Of a stretch of 64,000 nucleotides of DNA, positions 52,281 to 61,113 are shown one piece after another (the stretch's first letter is position 1; each line of letters starts with the position of its first letter). The notes under the pieces are model-generated. The model was given only the letters and a program-made list of their open reading frames with translations, was not told the origin of the DNA and did not search any database. The translations under genes and the position numbers were made by a program. Source of the stretch: Fictibacillus phosphorivorans (GTDB lineage Bacteria; Bacillota; Bacilli; Bacillales; Fictibacillaceae); assembly GCF_023715845.1 (NCBI RefSeq), contig NZ_JAMBOR010000005.1, positions 1 through 64,000 on the forward strand, given 5' to 3'.

Positions 52281-52601
52281 TTACTTCTGTTTATTTTTCC
52301 ATTTATTAAATTCAAGGAATTCTTTGAATTGCTCTTTGCTTACACCAGATCCCATGGCTTCTTTAACAAGATCCGCCCATTCTTGGTCTAAGTTTTGAGT
52401 GTCTACTTCAGGTTTTATTAAGTGATCTACCGAAATATTCAGTACATCCGCAATCTTCTCAAGAAGCTGAATGGATGGATTCTGTTGAATATTACGCTCT
52501 AATGCACTTATGTACGACTTTGCCACCCCTGCTTTATCAGCCAGTGCCGTAATGGAGAGGCCTTTTTCAGTTCGGTATTTTTTTACACGTTCACCAATCA
52601 T
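52281..52601 (-). CDS. sinR: Biofilm/sporulation master repressor SinR
   Basis: A 106-residue XRE-type repressor of matrix operons and other stationary-phase genes. The HTH spans about residues 1-60 with IGERVKKYRTEKGLSITALADKAGVAKSYISALERN. The C-terminal dimerisation/hook segment DQEWADLVKEAMGSGVSKEQFKEFLEFNKW (about 72-101) also resembles SinI and is where SinI binds. I prefer ATG 52601 (or 52604), as for SinR starting MIGERVK; the upstream ATG 52628 has no site. Transcribed behind sinI, 87 bases away. Confidence 0.94.
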   Translation of the reverse strand: MIGERVKKYRTEKGLSITALADKAGVAKSYISALERNIQQNPSIQLLEKIADVLNISVDHLIKPEVDTQNLDQEWADLVKEAMGSGVSKEQFKEFLEFNKWKNKQK

Positions 52602-52688
52602 CATTTGCAATCCCCATTCAGTAGTCATTTGCTTTTATTATAGCTTTCTACTTTTGGGAAGTAAATAAATTCTGAAACAGCTTTTTAT

Positions 52689-52832
52689 TTAATTTTCTTG
52701 CAAAAGGTATTCCTGCATGAACAACTGAGGATTTTTTAAAAAATTCATAATCTCTTCTTTCGTAAAACCGTGATCCCTTGCTTCTTTCATCAATTCGACC
52801 CACTCACGATCCAACTTTAAAATATTGTCCAC
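52689..52832 (-). CDS. sinI: SinR antagonist SinI (47 aa)
   Basis: A 47-residue anti-repressor that binds SinR and releases biofilm genes. The conserved helical core reads LDREWVELMKEARDHGFTKEEIMNFLKN, matching the SinI family LDxEWVxLM pattern. GTG at 52832 follows TGGAGGG with an eight-base spacer. It is first in the sinI-sinR operon, and a c-di-GMP-I riboswitch occupies its leader. The C-terminal tail is shorter than in B. subtilis SinI. Confidence 0.92.
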   Translation of the reverse strand: MDNILKLDREWVELMKEARDHGFTKEEIMNFLKNPQLFMQEYLLQEN

Positions 52833-52838
52833 TAAAAA

Positions 52839-52945
52839 ATCCCTCCAGAAGCATATTGTTCAGGTAACCCGGCGATCATGGCGTATGCTTTAGACCCGTG
52901 GCTTTGCGTCCATTTCTTTCGAGAATGTTTGCCCTTGTCTGAAGG
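52839..52945 (-). promoter_or_regulatory. c-di-GMP-I (GEMM) riboswitch upstream of sinI
   Basis: On the minus strand the leader contains AAGGGCAAAC, a GAAA tetraloop stem (ATTCTCGAAAGAAAT), GGACGCAAAGCCACGGG, TCTAAAGC and CGCCGGGTTACC, the conserved blocks of the GEMM aptamer in order (52863-52936). The P1 helix TTCAG/CTGAA pairs 52939-52943 with 52859-52863. The same 5' strand can instead pair CCTTCAGA (52938-52945) with TCTGGAGG (52842-52849), the sinI ribosome-binding site. That would make the two folds mutually exclusive. The remaining 52946-53153 holds promoters only; GTATATAAT on the minus strand (near 52975) is a candidate -10. Confidence 0.88.
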
Positions 52946-53153
52946 ACCATTAGGAAAAATTTCCTAACACAAATTGATTATATACAAGCAAATTAGAAAA
53001 TGTTGTCAGAAAATGACTGTAATATAAATGTAATATTAGAAAAGTATTACAACCCCTATAAATGATTTTTAAAGGATTATAGAAGGGATTGTGGAATTTA
53101 AAGTGTAGAATTTTCTGTCAAATTCATGTTATAGATTGAAAGGATGAAGCAGT

Positions 53154-54125
53154 ATGTCGGAAAAATTGCCATTAAACTTGTCGAATCAACTCGTATTACC
53201 CGTTATTAATGCACCCATGTTTTTAGTGTCCAGTCCAGATATGGTGATCGAAAGCTGCAAAAACGGCATTGTCGGTACGTTTCCGTTATTAAATGCTCGT
53301 ACAACAGAACTTTTAGAAAACTGGATGATTCGAATTTCAGAAGAACTCACACAAGCTCAACAAACAGATCCATCCGCCAAAATAGCACCCTGGGGCGTAA
53401 ACGTAATCGTTCACCGTACGAACAAACGGTTCGAGGACGACATGGAACTTATCAAAAAATACGAACCGCCGATTGTCATCACATCCCTAGGGAACCCAAG
53501 CGACGTAACGAAAATCGTTCACGCTTACGGGGGGCTCGTTTTTTCAGACGTGATTTCACTCGATCATGCCCGAAAAGCGGCTAAAACAGGCATTGATGGC
53601 CTCATCCTAGTCTGCAGCGGGGCAGGAGGGCATGGCGGAACACTTAACCCGTTCGCCTTCTTAAAAGCGGTAAAAGAATTTTGGGAGGGCATAACGGTCT
53701 TAGCAGGAGCCATTTCAACAGGTGAAGAAATCCTAGCGGCGAAAATCTTAGGAGCAGATCTCGTATACATGGGAACGCGCTTTATTGCGACAGAAGAATC
53801 ATCGGCGAGTGAAGCATATAGACAGATGCTGATTGAATCGACGCTAGAAGATCTGATCTACACAGATGCGATAAGCGGAATCAAAGGAAATTATCTTCTG
53901 CCATCCTTACAAAAGGCGGGAATTGATATTGAACAACTAAATAAAAAGGAAGTAGATTTATCTTTTTCAGAATCAAAAGCCAAAGCATGGAAAGATATTT
54001 GGTCAGCGGGGCAAGGGGTAGGAAACATAAAGAAAGTCTCAACGGTTAAAGAAATAGTGGAAGAGCTAACAAAAGAGTATAAACAGGCACTCACATCAAA
54101 AGAAGATTTTAGTATGAACAAATAA
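53154..54125 (+). CDS. Nitronate monooxygenase (2-nitropropane dioxygenase family)
   Basis: A 323-residue FMN enzyme that oxidises alkyl nitronates or propionate-3-nitronate. The FMN-binding elements PVINAPMF, the glycine-rich CSGAGGHGGTLNPF (about residues 158-171) and LVYMGTRFIATEESSAS match class II NMOs. It begins behind GAAAGGATG. No operon partner is evident; the terminator-like hairpin downstream is short of T residues. Substrate may be an environmental nitro compound. Confidence 0.93.
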   Translation: MSEKLPLNLSNQLVLPVINAPMFLVSSPDMVIESCKNGIVGTFPLLNARTTELLENWMIRISEELTQAQQTDPSAKIAPWGVNVIVHRTNKRFEDDMELIKKYEPPIVITSLGNPSDVTKIVHAYGGLVFSDVISLDHARKAAKTGIDGLILVCSGAGGHGGTLNPFAFLKAVKEFWEGITVLAGAISTGEEILAAKILGADLVYMGTRFIATEESSASEAYRQMLIESTLEDLIYTDAISGIKGNYLLPSLQKAGIDIEQLNKKEVDLSFSESKAKAWKDIWSAGQGVGNIKKVSTVKEIVEELTKEYKQALTSKEDFSMNK

Positions 54126-54130
54126 AAGTA

Positions 54131-54157
54131 CCCCCCATTTCTCAAAAATGGGGGGGT
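54131..54157. terminator. GC-rich hairpin between convergent genes
   Basis: CCCCCCATTT and AAATGGGGGG close a short loop between the nitronate monooxygenase and the convergent C26 hydrolase gene. No clear T run follows on either strand, so it may be weak. Confidence 0.6.
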
Positions 54158-54161
54158 GGAT

Positions 54162-54908
54162 TTATCTTTGATGAATAGCCTCAACGTTCTTAGCTGCCCT
54201 AGCAAACTCCTCGAAAAACTTAATCCATGTTGGTTGCTTCGTCCATAATTTTTCAGGATGGAATTGAAAGCCGAATAAAAATGGATGGGTTTCAGATTCA
54301 AAAATTTCTACTAATCCATCAGTTCGTGAACGAGCTGCAACCTTCAATCCTTCTCCTAATGTTTTCATATGTTGCCTATGAAAAGAGTTTACAGGCAATG
54401 TTTTTTTATGAATATAGGAGAAGAGTTGGCTATCCTCATCTAATTCAATTTCATGAACAGGAAGCTCAGGCGGGATTTGGTGTCTTTCTTGATGATGATC
54501 AACTTCGGTTTCAGTAATATTCTCTAGCGTTCCTCCCAAGACTTCATTAATCATTTGAGCGCCTCTGCAGATTCCGATCATAGGCAGACCATTCTCTATC
54601 CCATATTTTATTAATTTTTCATCCGCTTCATATCGGCTAGGTCCTGTGGTCTGAAGACTCGTTAATTGCGAGTTGGGTTTATTTAACGAAAGATACCCGC
54701 CTCCTGTTAGTAAAAGCGCTTTCAAAAATGTCAAAGAAGGTAATGAACCATCCCGGTAAATAGGGATGAGATAAGGTTCTAAGCCAACACTTCTTAATAA
54801 TTCTACAGAATCCCGTTCAACGTATAAAAGGGGATGGCCTGGATATAATTCATGCTCTTGTCCTTCATCCGCATGCACCGTGATTCCGACTGCTAGACGC
54901 GTTGTCAT
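54162..54908 (-). CDS. Class I glutamine amidotransferase-like C26 peptidase (PuuD-like)
   Basis: A 248-residue gamma-glutamyl hydrolase of the C26 family. The nucleophile is Cys in GICRGAQMINE (about residues 113-123) and the catalytic His is in FGFQFHPEKL. Such enzymes hydrolyse gamma-glutamyl conjugates of GABA or 5-aminovalerate. The ATG at 54908 follows directly after the stop of the 101-residue membrane protein, so it belongs to the transporter operon. In the context of CsiD and LhgO it may release a C5 precursor of glutarate; this is an inference. Confidence 0.87.
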   Translation of the reverse strand: MTTRLAVGITVHADEGQEHELYPGHPLLYVERDSVELLRSVGLEPYLIPIYRDGSLPSLTFLKALLLTGGGYLSLNKPNSQLTSLQTTGPSRYEADEKLIKYGIENGLPMIGICRGAQMINEVLGGTLENITETEVDHHQERHQIPPELPVHEIELDEDSQLFSYIHKKTLPVNSFHRQHMKTLGEGLKVAARSRTDGLVEIFESETHPFLFGFQFHPEKLWTKQPTWIKFFEEFARAAKNVEAIHQR

Positions 54909-55214
54909 TTATAGAGCTCGTCTTTCTAAAGAGTTCAATTCCACCACTTCTTCTTCCTCGGGTAGATCGGTGTCTGCATCCATCGTAAGGGAATGTTTTT
55001 TACTTAAATAAATGTGTACAAGCCCTGCTAAAGTGGCGATCGCCGCCAGTCGGATGCCCCAAGTCATCAGTTTGCCGGAAAATACAGCCAAACTTTCTCC
55101 AGCACTTCCGCCGATCAAAAGCGAAACACCAAACATTCCTGCAATAACCACACCGAGAAGCATCGTACTTAATGTTAACCAAGTATAGGTTCTTTCCATA
55201 AACGTTGTATGCAT
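54909..55214 (-). CDS. Small membrane subunit of a TRAP-like transporter (101 aa)
   Basis: A 101-residue protein with two helices (about residues 15-35 and 47-68) and an acidic tail (TDLPEEEEVVEL). It starts behind GGAGGAAT and lies 19 bases after the large permease and just before the C26 gene. DctQ small subunits normally have four helices, so this half-size protein is an atypical partner. It is likely required for transport, but the assignment rests on position. Confidence 0.7.
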   Translation of the reverse strand: MHTTFMERTYTWLTLSTMLLGVVIAGMFGVSLLIGGSAGESLAVFSGKLMTWGIRLAAIATLAGLVHIYLSKKHSLTMDADTDLPEEEEVVELNSLERRAL

Positions 55215-55233
55215 GTTTTTATTCCTCCTTTTG

Positions 55234-56604
55234 TTACAATCCTAAAATCGGTAATAGACCAGTTAATAAAATCATACTGAGAATCACGTGAAGGATCACC
55301 CAAAGTACGGCGAGTTTTGCGGTTTCTTTAAAAGTCGAGCCTGCAATACCCATGGCTACGTATAACCCTAACGCAAGAGGAGGCGTCATCCCTTCTAAAG
55401 CTCCAGTCATCGCAGGAAGTAATGCAGCCAACAGTACCGGATCTCCTCCAAGAGTACCGAAGACAGCAATCATCGCTCCACCTAAAATAGCGACCTGTGC
55501 GGAACCTGGCAGTACCATTCCTAAGATCATGAAGAAAAGCGGCAAAATAATAATCAGGGCGGTTACACTAAGATTAAAGGATACAAACCAGTCTCTAACA
55601 ACTGTATCCATTTGAAGTCCAACAAATACTTGTGAGATGGCATAGGCCATATAGATCGTAACGCCAATTGGAACGACCTTTAACAATGAAGAACGAAACA
55701 TGTTAAAAAGGTTAGTAAAATTGATGCGCTTTGACGGGAGCGCTTTGCGGCCGATTCCAAGCGCGTAAGCCCCTGCTAAGGCTGGGGTAAACATTAATAC
55801 CGAAGAAGAATACGCCCCTGCACCTGCTTCACCAATACGACCGATAATAAAATCCTTGAAATGAGAATCAGCTAACAACGGAACAAAAATAAGTGCAGGT
55901 AAGATTAATGCGGGCCATCCGAGTGATAGACTTCTTTTAAACGTAGGCAGTTCTTCTTTTTGAACGGGTTCCACTTTATAGTAACGGCAGAGTGCCCATA
56001 AGGTAAGCCAACGTTGCACAAAGAACCAGAATCCGATTCCGTAAGCCACGACCATCCAGCTGCTCAATGAGATTCTGTCGGGATAGACATTATTTAAAAT
56101 CCCGAACGTTAAGATTACGATTCCTGAAGGTGGAATGATATTACCAAGCATACTGGCTGACATTTCTGTCGTTGCCGCTAAGGCACGGGGGTAATTTGAT
56201 CGCTTCATCATGGGGATCGTGAAAACGCCTGTTGTTGCAACGTTTCCTGGTCCTGTACCTGATAAAGAAGCCATAAAAGTACTCCCTAGCAGAGCCACAT
56301 ATCCAGCGCCTCCCCTAAATCTCCCTACAATGGATAACATCAGTTTAATGATGCTATCGACGACTTTGGTAGCATCAAATACGACAGCTACCACCATAAA
56401 AGCAAAGATTGCATAAAAAAGGGAGCTGGTTGATGGAAAGATGAGTGACTCCCAAAATAATTCATAGGAACCGGATATGACTACAATAAAAACGAATGAT
56501 AAAGCCATAACCTCATACATGGGCCGCTTGAAAACTACGAATAAAATGGCGACAAAAAGCAACAAAGCAGCAAGGTATAGAATAGCTACTGGAATACCAA
56601 ACAT
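55234..56604 (-). CDS. TRAP-type large permease (DctM-like)
   Basis: A 456-residue membrane protein with about eleven helices. The DctM-like hallmarks are GGAGYVALLGSTFMASLSGTGPGNVATTGVFTIPMMKRSNYPRALAATTEMSASMLGNIIPPSG near residues 100-165 (a two-part re-entrant motif), and the symmetric block MILGMVLPGSAQVAILGGAMIAVFGTLGG near 358-386. I start at ATG 56604 behind GGAGGTG. No DctP binding protein is in the window, which is unusual. The GntR-like operator TGGTTATAACCA lies 19 bases upstream. Confidence 0.85.
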   Translation of the reverse strand: MFGIPVAILYLAALLLFVAILFVVFKRPMYEVMALSFVFIVVISGSYELFWESLIFPSTSSLFYAIFAFMVVAVVFDATKVVDSIIKLMLSIVGRFRGGAGYVALLGSTFMASLSGTGPGNVATTGVFTIPMMKRSNYPRALAATTEMSASMLGNIIPPSGIVILTFGILNNVYPDRISLSSWMVVAYGIGFWFFVQRWLTLWALCRYYKVEPVQKEELPTFKRSLSLGWPALILPALIFVPLLADSHFKDFIIGRIGEAGAGAYSSSVLMFTPALAGAYALGIGRKALPSKRINFTNLFNMFRSSLLKVVPIGVTIYMAYAISQVFVGLQMDTVVRDWFVSFNLSVTALIIILPLFFMILGMVLPGSAQVAILGGAMIAVFGTLGGDPVLLAALLPAMTGALEGMTPPLALGLYVAMGIAGSTFKETAKLAVLWVILHVILSMILLTGLLPILGL

Positions 56605-56623
56605 TACACACACCTCCATTTTA

Positions 56624-56820
56624 TGGTTATAACCAGAAACAAGTGGTCATAACATTTAAGAGAATTATATCAAAGTATTTTGAATTATCAAACGATTTTT
56701 TAATAAAATAGTCATATAAACCCTTTAATTTTACATTCAATCTATTAATATTATAGAGAATAACAACGAAACTAAATGCTTTTCATTCTAATGTGCGATG
56801 GATATAATAGGTCATAACAA
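56624..56820. promoter_or_regulatory. GntR-type operators between the divergent transporter and gntR
   Basis: TGGTTATAACCA (56624-56635, perfect palindrome), TGGTCATAACA (56644-56654) and AGGTCATAACA (56809-56819) share a GGTNATAAC core. The last directly follows the gntR -10 box TATAAT (56803-56808), so it should block initiation. The same core appears twice in the leader of the AtuA operon at 57700. Confidence 0.83.
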
Positions 56821-56837
56821 GTGAAGAAGGTGATAGT

Positions 56838-57584
56838 ATGCTAGATCGAAAACATTCGGCGCCTCTATATGAACAGTTAAAAAATGAGATTCAGAAAATG
56901 ATAAAAGATGGTGATTTAAAACCTGATGATCAAATACCCTCTGAAAGAGAATTGGTCGAACAATACAACGTTAGCCGTATTACTGTGCGCCAAGCGATCA
57001 ACCTTGCTGAAAAAGAAGGGCTAGTTAAGCGGGTACATGGAGTAGGCACTTTTGTTGCTAAGCCTAAGATCAAACAGGAATTAAGCAATTTTAATAACTT
57101 TGAATCTACGCTTCAGCAGCAAGGTCTTATCGCAACGACAAAAATGCTAGGTTCACAGGTAATTACCAGTGATTTTCAACTATCGAGATTATTAGATATT
57201 AACGTGATGGAGAGAGTAATCAAATTAGAATTGATCGGTTATGGGGATGAGATTCCTGTCGTTTACTATAATAGTTACTTTCCTAATCGTGTAGGAGAGA
57301 AGATGAAACAAGCAGCCGAGAAAGCTTTGCAAGCGGAAAAGCCATTTTCTACACTGGACTTATATCGGTTGGATCAGGAGATCGGTTTGCATCCTACTCA
57401 TGTAGAACAGACTTTTGAGGCACAATCGGCCCATTACCCTTTAACAGAGATTCTGAATGTGCAAGAAGGATTCCCTTTATTCCGTGTCACATCCATCGTC
57501 TATCAAGACAAAACACCCCTTGAATATAAAGAGACGTATTATCGAGGAGATAAATATAAGTTTTTTATTACCCGGCATATGTAA
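56838..57584 (+). CDS. GntR-family regulator, HutC subfamily (UTRA domain)
   Basis: A 248-residue repressor. The N-terminal GntR winged helix (about residues 5-70) contains YEQLKNEIQKMIKDGDLKPDDQIPSERELVEQYNVSRITVRQAI, and the UTRA effector domain (about 95-240) includes ERVIKLELIGYGDEIPVVYYNSYFP and PLEYKETYYRGDKYKF. It lies divergent from the transporter and upstream of the AtuA-LhgO operon, with its operators before all three units. It differs from CsiR of E. coli, which has an FCD domain. The inducer is probably the imported compound. Confidence 0.94.
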   Translation: MLDRKHSAPLYEQLKNEIQKMIKDGDLKPDDQIPSERELVEQYNVSRITVRQAINLAEKEGLVKRVHGVGTFVAKPKIKQELSNFNNFESTLQQQGLIATTKMLGSQVITSDFQLSRLLDINVMERVIKLELIGYGDEIPVVYYNSYFPNRVGEKMKQAAEKALQAEKPFSTLDLYRLDQEIGLHPTHVEQTFEAQSAHYPLTEILNVQEGFPLFRVTSIVYQDKTPLEYKETYYRGDKYKFFITRHM

Positions 57585-57659
57585 CCGTTCCTACGGTAGA
57601 TGCCAGGTATTTTTTTTGCTTTAGAAGAGTGTTCCAAAAAACTATTTTTATTTTCTGAA

Positions 57660-57720
57660 TTGACAAATAATTAAATCCAGAGTAAACTGTGCCTATACTG
57701 GTTATAACGTGTTATAACAA
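57660..57720 (+). promoter_or_regulatory. Promoter and tandem GntR operators of the AtuA-LhgO operon
   Basis: TTGACA (57660-57665) and TAAACT (57683-57688) are 17 bases apart. Just downstream are two adjacent GTTATAAC cores (57701-57708 and 57711-57718) in the sequence TGGTTATAACGTG and TTATAACAA. They match the operators at 56624 and 56809. Repressor binding there would stop transcription. Confidence 0.87.
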
Positions 57721-57741
57721 ATAACGGGAGGAACTTATTCT

Positions 57742-59121
57742 ATGAAGAAACAATTAAGAATCCTTTGTCCGAACGGCCATCTTGGTTTTGCTCCTACAAA
57801 AGAAGAAAGTTTTCGTATAGCCGCAGCCACAAAACCTGATTATTATTGCTGTGACTCTGGAAGTGATGACATCGGTGCTTCAGCTCTTGGTGATGATCGA
57901 TCCGTCAGTATGTATAAATGGCAGAAACATGACCTGGAGTTAATGCTGTTAGCTGCACGTGAACAAGGAGTGCCGATGATTGTTGGATCTTCTGGTGACA
58001 CAGGGGCGAATAGCCGAGTAGATATGTATGTCCAAATCATTAAAGATCTGGCGAAAGAACATAACTTGCCTCCATTTAAACTCGCATACTTTTATTCTGA
58101 AGTGGATAAATCCTATTTATCTAATAAGCTTGAAAGCGAAGTGGTTATTGAAGGCCTCGATGGACGCGACCCTATTTCACAAGAGGATCTAGATAAAACA
58201 GAACGAGTGGTAGCAGTTGCCGGCATCCATCCTTTTGTAAAAGCGCTCGATATGGGAGCGGATGTTATAATCGGCGGCCGTTCCAGTGACTGCGCGATCT
58301 TCGCAGCCCCTGCTATTCGGGAAGGCTTTCCTGAAGCGAATGCCTATTACTTAGGTAAGGTTTTGGAATGTGCTTCATTCTGTGCAGAGCCGTATGGGGC
58401 AAAAGAAAGTATTATCGGTACGATCACCCATGATGATATTAAAGTAACGGCGATGCATCCTGACCAAAGTTGTACGATTGCTTCCGTATCCGGTCACGCC
58501 ATGTACGAACGTGCCAATCCTTTCTTTGAATACTTTGCAGGCGGGATGCTCGACATGACAGATTGTCTTTACGAACAATATGATGAAAAGACTTGCCGCA
58601 TCACAGGATTTAAATATGTGCCGATCGAAGGCGACATCAAAGTAAAGCTCGAAGGTGCCGGTAAATTGGGAGAGAAGTTCATCGGAATCGCCGGTGTTCG
58701 CGATCCTTACACGATAAAACATATTGATGAAGTATTGCGGCTTGCGAAAGAACAGGTTGCCGAAGAATTTGCAGGTGAAGAATACCATCTTAATTTTAGA
58801 ACGTTCGGTAAAGATGGGGTAATGGGAGCACTTGAACCCGTGAAAGAGATCAAATCACATGAACTCGGGATTGTGGTAGAAGGAATTGCTCAATCTAAAG
58901 AAACAGCAGAAGCTCTAACGTTATTTGCGACAAGGCAGATATTCTATGCGAGACTTCCAGAAGTGAAAGGAACAGCAGGAACAGCGGCATTTTTAATTGA
59001 TGACGTGATCTACGCTAGACCATCCTACAGCTGGACGATGAATCATGTTATTCCTGTAAAAGATCCACTCGAACTTTTTGATGTGCATGTTGAAGAAGTC
59101 GGAACACTTTTGGAAGTTTAA
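57742..59121 (+). CDS. AtuA/DUF1446 family enzyme
   Basis: A 459-residue cytosolic protein of the DUF1446/acyclic terpene utilisation AtuA family. The N-terminal LRILCPNGHLGFAP, SGSDDIGASALG and IVGSSGDTGANSR motifs and the central DVIIGGRSSDCAIFAAPAIREG and IIGTITHDD are typical. The reaction of AtuA is unresolved. It is followed by DUF4387, its usual partner, which in other genomes is fused to its C-terminus. The combination with LhgO implies action on a hydroxy-dicarboxylate or similar, which remains to be shown. Confidence 0.9.
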   Translation: MKKQLRILCPNGHLGFAPTKEESFRIAAATKPDYYCCDSGSDDIGASALGDDRSVSMYKWQKHDLELMLLAAREQGVPMIVGSSGDTGANSRVDMYVQIIKDLAKEHNLPPFKLAYFYSEVDKSYLSNKLESEVVIEGLDGRDPISQEDLDKTERVVAVAGIHPFVKALDMGADVIIGGRSSDCAIFAAPAIREGFPEANAYYLGKVLECASFCAEPYGAKESIIGTITHDDIKVTAMHPDQSCTIASVSGHAMYERANPFFEYFAGGMLDMTDCLYEQYDEKTCRITGFKYVPIEGDIKVKLEGAGKLGEKFIGIAGVRDPYTIKHIDEVLRLAKEQVAEEFAGEEYHLNFRTFGKDGVMGALEPVKEIKSHELGIVVEGIAQSKETAEALTLFATRQIFYARLPEVKGTAGTAAFLIDDVIYARPSYSWTMNHVIPVKDPLELFDVHVEEVGTLLEV

Positions 59122-59139
59122 TAGAAGGGGAGAGATATC

Positions 59140-59463
59140 ATGGGAACAAAACTTTTACACGAATTAGCGAAAACCATTCGCTCGAAAAATGCCGGAACAG
59201 ACAAAATTACGTTTGACATCATTTTTAAAGAAAAGGAAAAGTATGAACTCGTTCGTCAAAGCGGTGTGATTACAAAAGAATCCATCTCGGCACTCTACAA
59301 GGTACCTGAAGAAAAAATTACTGACTTTGTTCATTATGATCCTGCAAACGCTATCAAGTTTACGATTTTACGTGATCGTTCGAGCGGGGATCCAGGAGAC
59401 GGAGATATTTTCGGCTCTCAGCAATATCCGCCGCTATTAACCATCGAAGTTCCGACTCTTTAA
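59140..59463 (+). CDS. DUF4387 family protein
   Basis: A 107-residue protein with the DUF4387 pattern SKNAGTDKITFDIIFKEKEKYELV (about residues 14-37) and AIKFTILRDRSSGDPGDGDIFGSQQYPPL. It is the standard companion of DUF1446 proteins and starts 18 bases after the preceding gene behind GGGGAGAG. Probably a small subunit of the AtuA enzyme. Confidence 0.9.
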   Translation: MGTKLLHELAKTIRSKNAGTDKITFDIIFKEKEKYELVRQSGVITKESISALYKVPEEKITDFVHYDPANAIKFTILRDRSSGDPGDGDIFGSQQYPPLLTIEVPTL

Positions 59464-59497
59464 CTAAAGAAAAAGCACCCTGGAGGGGGTATCCGCC

Positions 59498-60709
59498 ATG
59501 TATGATTTTATTATTGTAGGGGGAGGCATTGTCGGTCTGTCGGTTGGCATGGCCCTTTATGAACGCTTTGAGGATGCAAAGGTTCTTTTAATCGAAAAAG
59601 AACCTCAATTAGCCCTTCATCAGACTGGACATAATAGCGGGGTCATCCACTCTGGTATCTATTACAAACCAGGCAGTTACAAAGCGCGATTCGCAAGGGA
59701 AGGCAGCCAATCGATGACCGCTTTCTGCAAAAAGCACAACATTGAGCACGACATTTGCGGGAAAGTGATCGTCGCTACAAAAAAGGAAGAACTCGAACAA
59801 TTAAATCATCTTTATAAACGAAGTATAGATAATCAACTAATAACCCGCCTTATCGATCAAGAAGAACTAAAAGAAATTGAACCTCATGTAAAGGGCCTAG
59901 CGGCGATTCAAGTTCCTGCTGCTGGAATCGTCAACTACAGACAAGTAAGTGAAAAGTTTGCTGAGATCATTCAAATTCATGGTGGGGAAATCAAGCTTGG
60001 TACGAAAGTTGAGCGAGTAACTGAATCAAACGATGAAGTCGTCGTTGAAACCGATCAAGGCACGTTTAAGACGAGGCTTATGATAAACTGTGCCGGACTT
60101 CATAGTGACCGGGTAGCGAGAGCCTCTGGTTACCAAACAGACATGAAGATTGTGCCGTTTCGCGGTGAGTATTACAAGTTAAAGCCCGAAAAAAGGCATC
60201 TTGTTAAGAACTTGATCTATCCTGTACCGAATCCTAACTTTCCGTTCCTAGGCGTTCATTTTACAAGAATGATAGGTGGAGAAGTGGACGCCGGACCGAA
60301 CGCTGTCCTCAGCTTCAAGCGGGAAGGATATAGAAAGACGGATTTCTCGCTCAAAGACTTTGCAGAAGTGATGGGCTACAGCGGATTTTGGAAGTTGGCG
60401 AGTCAATATATGAAAGAAGGAATAGACGAGATGGCTCGTTCAATCAGCAAAGCGAGATTTGTAGCCAGTCTTCAAGAACTTATTCCTGAAATCCAGGAAA
60501 GCGACCTCGTTCCGGCTCCAGCAGGGGTTCGTGCCCAAGCGTTAAAAGCGGATGGGAAGCTTGTTGACGATTTCCATATCATTATGGGGAAACAAACGAT
60601 ACACGTTTGTAACGCACCTTCTCCGGCAGCTACAGCTTCGATCGAAATTGGGAAGGAAGTAGTGAGCAGAATCCCGGAACAATCGTATTTATCAAAGGCT
60701 ATCATTTAA
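59498..60709 (+). CDS. lhgO: L-2-hydroxyglutarate oxidase/dehydrogenase
   Basis: Oxidises L-2-hydroxyglutarate to 2-oxoglutarate with FAD, passing electrons to the quinone pool at the membrane face. The 403-residue protein begins with a Rossmann FAD motif IIVGGGIVGLSVGMAL, followed by the LhgO-specific block HQTGHNSGVIHSGIYYKPGSYKARF (about residues 45-69) and the conserved YPVPNPNFPFLGVHFTRMIGGEVDAGPNA. It begins behind GGAGGGGG. It pairs with CsiD encoded 0.7 kb downstream to convert glutarate to 2-oxoglutarate. Confidence 0.95.
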   Translation: MYDFIIVGGGIVGLSVGMALYERFEDAKVLLIEKEPQLALHQTGHNSGVIHSGIYYKPGSYKARFAREGSQSMTAFCKKHNIEHDICGKVIVATKKEELEQLNHLYKRSIDNQLITRLIDQEELKEIEPHVKGLAAIQVPAAGIVNYRQVSEKFAEIIQIHGGEIKLGTKVERVTESNDEVVVETDQGTFKTRLMINCAGLHSDRVARASGYQTDMKIVPFRGEYYKLKPEKRHLVKNLIYPVPNPNFPFLGVHFTRMIGGEVDAGPNAVLSFKREGYRKTDFSLKDFAEVMGYSGFWKLASQYMKEGIDEMARSISKARFVASLQELIPEIQESDLVPAPAGVRAQALKADGKLVDDFHIIMGKQTIHVCNAPSPAATASIEIGKEVVSRIPEQSYLSKAII

Positions 60710-60749
60710 TCTCTTTGTTGACCATTTCTTAATAAAGGAGACTTGTAAA

Positions 60750-61088
60750 ATGTATAATCCACATATCATTTTTATTGCAGGGCATGCCCGTTTACCTCAA
60801 GGAATGGCAGCGAAGAGTGTCTTTGATACTTTAACGATCACAGCTGAAGTTGAAAGAAAGTATGGCGTTATTCTTGAAGCTTCTTGTACATTGGCTACAG
60901 AACACGGAAGAGAATTCATCGGACAGCTGCTCAAGGGAACGAGCCTTGCGGACGGGGTTGATGAGGCGATTAAGATTTTACAAAGTCAATACCACGGCAA
61001 AGCGATCCATGCCCTTACTGCCGCATTAAAAGACCTTCATACACAATACCTGAATGTAAGAGAAGAGCACCCTCAGTATCAAAATTAA
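60750..61088 (+). CDS. DUF3870 family protein
   Basis: A 112-residue protein starting MYNPHIIFIAGHARLPQGMAA, typical of DUF3870, with a helical C-terminal half. Members often occur with AtuA/DUF4387 clusters; function unknown. It lies 40 bases after lhgO with a TAAAGGAGA site and ends the AtuA operon before the csiD promoter. Confidence 0.85.
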   Translation: MYNPHIIFIAGHARLPQGMAAKSVFDTLTITAEVERKYGVILEASCTLATEHGREFIGQLLKGTSLADGVDEAIKILQSQYHGKAIHALTAALKDLHTQYLNVREEHPQYQN

Positions 61089-61113
61089 ATAACTGAATTT
61101 TTAGTTAATTTTA

